Assembly: GCA_937127245.1 (NCBI GenBank)
Contig: CAKZLU010000022.1
Span: 1-40,563, forward strand
Reading direction: 5' to 3'
DNA length: 40,563 nucleotides
Source: an uncultured Actinomycetes bacterium
GTDB taxonomy: Bacteria; Actinomycetota; Geothermincolia; Fen-727; JACVIW01
Position numbers and translations under genes: made by a program. The notes below the pieces were generated by a model. That model searched no databases, was not told the origin of the DNA, and was given only the letters and a program-made list of their open reading frames with translations. Positions within the stretch are counted from its first letter, which is position 1. Each line of letters opens with the position of its first letter. Shown one piece after another: positions 40,204-40,563 of this stretch.

Positions 40204-40289
40204 TGGGGGAGTGCCCGAGTGGTTAAAGGGGGCGGACTGTAAATCCGTTGGCGCAGCCTACGCAGGTTCGAATCCTGCCTCCCCCACCA
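40204..40289 (+). tRNA. tRNA-Tyr (anticodon GTA)
   Basis: The acceptor stem GGGGGAG pairs with CTCCCCC, followed by discriminator A and an encoded CCA (40287-40289). The anticodon loop is CTGTAAA with anticodon GTA, and the T arm is GCAGG-TTCGAAT-CCTGC. A long variable region (about 13 bases) makes it a class II tRNA, as expected for bacterial tyrosine tRNA. Its last 25 bases are included in a direct repeat that recurs 203 bases downstream. Confidence 0.95.
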
Positions 40290-40563
40290 AAGTGAGGAGA
40301 AACGACCTCCCGAACTCACCGAGGCAGGTGAGAACCTGCGGTGGGTCCCCAATCAACGCGCAATCCGTTAAGCATTGATGTTCCAAACGAGTACTCTACA
40401 TCAAACTCTTTTGAGCATGAGCCCTTACTATCGATGGAACTCGAAGACTCCAAGCGGTGATTGGGGTGGTTCGAATCCTGCCTCCCCCACCAAAGTGAGG
40501 AGAAACGACCTCCCGAACTCACCGAGGCAGGTGAGAACCTGCGGTGGGTCCCCAATCAACGCG
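40265..40563 (+). repeat. Direct repeat of the tRNA-Tyr 3' end and flank (at least 96 bp, 203-bp offset)
   Basis: Bases 40265-40360 recur without mismatch at 40468-40563, where the window ends, so the repeat may be longer. It starts within the T arm (ggttcgaatcctgcctcc), includes the encoded CCA, and continues 71 bases beyond the tRNA. Inside is a small hairpin (gcaggt-tgaga-acctgc near 40324-40339 and the equivalent in copy 2). The 107 bases between the copies (40361-40467) show no gene. tRNA 3' ends are classic attachment sites, so an att-type duplication is possible. Confidence 0.95.

Noticed and set aside
40158-40352. Minus-strand 64-residue frame containing WWGRQDSNLRRL, and its copy at 40316-40555
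   Set aside because: It is antisense to tRNA-Tyr; this peptide is a well-known spurious annotation arising from class II tRNA genes.

Overview
The window reads as one contig of a bacterium of intermediate GC, most likely a deep-branching anaerobic member of the Actinomycetota. This is an inference from gene content: an actinobacterial-type glucosyl-3-phosphoglycerate synthase, a wecA-atpZ-atpI gene order that normally heads F-ATP synthase operons, a V/A-type ATPase, a ferredoxin-linked indolepyruvate oxidoreductase, and a secreted protein built from 'WYLAEG..WGF' repeats that I associate with uncultured Actinomycetota. TTG and GTG starts are frequent.

Layout. 1-5.2 kb: the distal half of a V/A-type ATPase operon (C, F, A, B, D). 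5.3-6.9 kb, minus strand: an ECF sigma factor with a zinc-finger transmembrane anti-sigma factor. 6.9-7.9 kb: no gene, but a decayed CRISPR-like array of about 61-bp pitch. 7.9-14.9 kb: iorA, iorB, a phenylacetate-CoA ligase-like gene, gpgS, a four-helix membrane protein and a HAD phosphatase, closely spaced and co-directional. 15.3-18.0 kb, minus strand: a large secreted repeat protein. 18.9-19.9 kb, minus strand: an ADP-ribosylglycohydrolase-fold protein that has lost its metal ligands. 20.4-21.8 kb: an intact IS1380-family transposase. 21.9-23.8 kb: a small hypothetical gene, a DUF454 membrane protein and repeat-rich DNA. 23.8-29.5 kb: a cytoplasmic glycoside hydrolase-like protein, a NUDIX hydrolase, a radical SAM protein, a HAD hydrolase and an amidohydrolase. 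29.7-34.2 kb: a two-component system, then dCMP deaminase, wecA-like, atpZ and atpI, after which the expected F-ATPase subunit genes are absent. 34.5-39.7 kb: 3-hydroxyacyl-CoA dehydrogenase, dapA, amrS, a small basic membrane protein, an RsbV/RsbW-like pair and a DUF72 protein. 40.2 kb: tRNA-Tyr, whose 3' end and downstream DNA are repeated 203 bp away.

Working together. The V/A-type ATPase would couple ATP to an ion gradient; the F-type operon seems to have been reduced to its leader genes. IorAB and the CoA ligase form an aryl-pyruvate/aryl-acid unit producing reduced ferredoxin and aryl-CoA thioesters. GpgS with the HAD phosphatase suggests glucosylglycerate synthesis.

The most unusual signal is between the genes. 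Two families of regularly spaced short direct repeats recur with no cas genes in the window. One has a pitch of about 61 bp with degenerate dyad-like repeats (7.2, 25.1 and 27.05 kb), as in type I-E CRISPR arrays. The other has a pitch of about 70-74 bp (5.2, 7.7, 15.3, 23.2, 25.9, 34.2 and 39.8 kb). In several of these the repeat is a copy of the neighbouring gene's own end: the ntpD 3' end, the NUDIX stop/radical-SAM start, and the 3' end of the secreted-protein gene. A 24-31 bp host sequence flanking a non-repeated insert of about 40-50 nt is what ectopic, CRISPR-adaptation-like integration would leave. A small unknown element or slippage could also do it.
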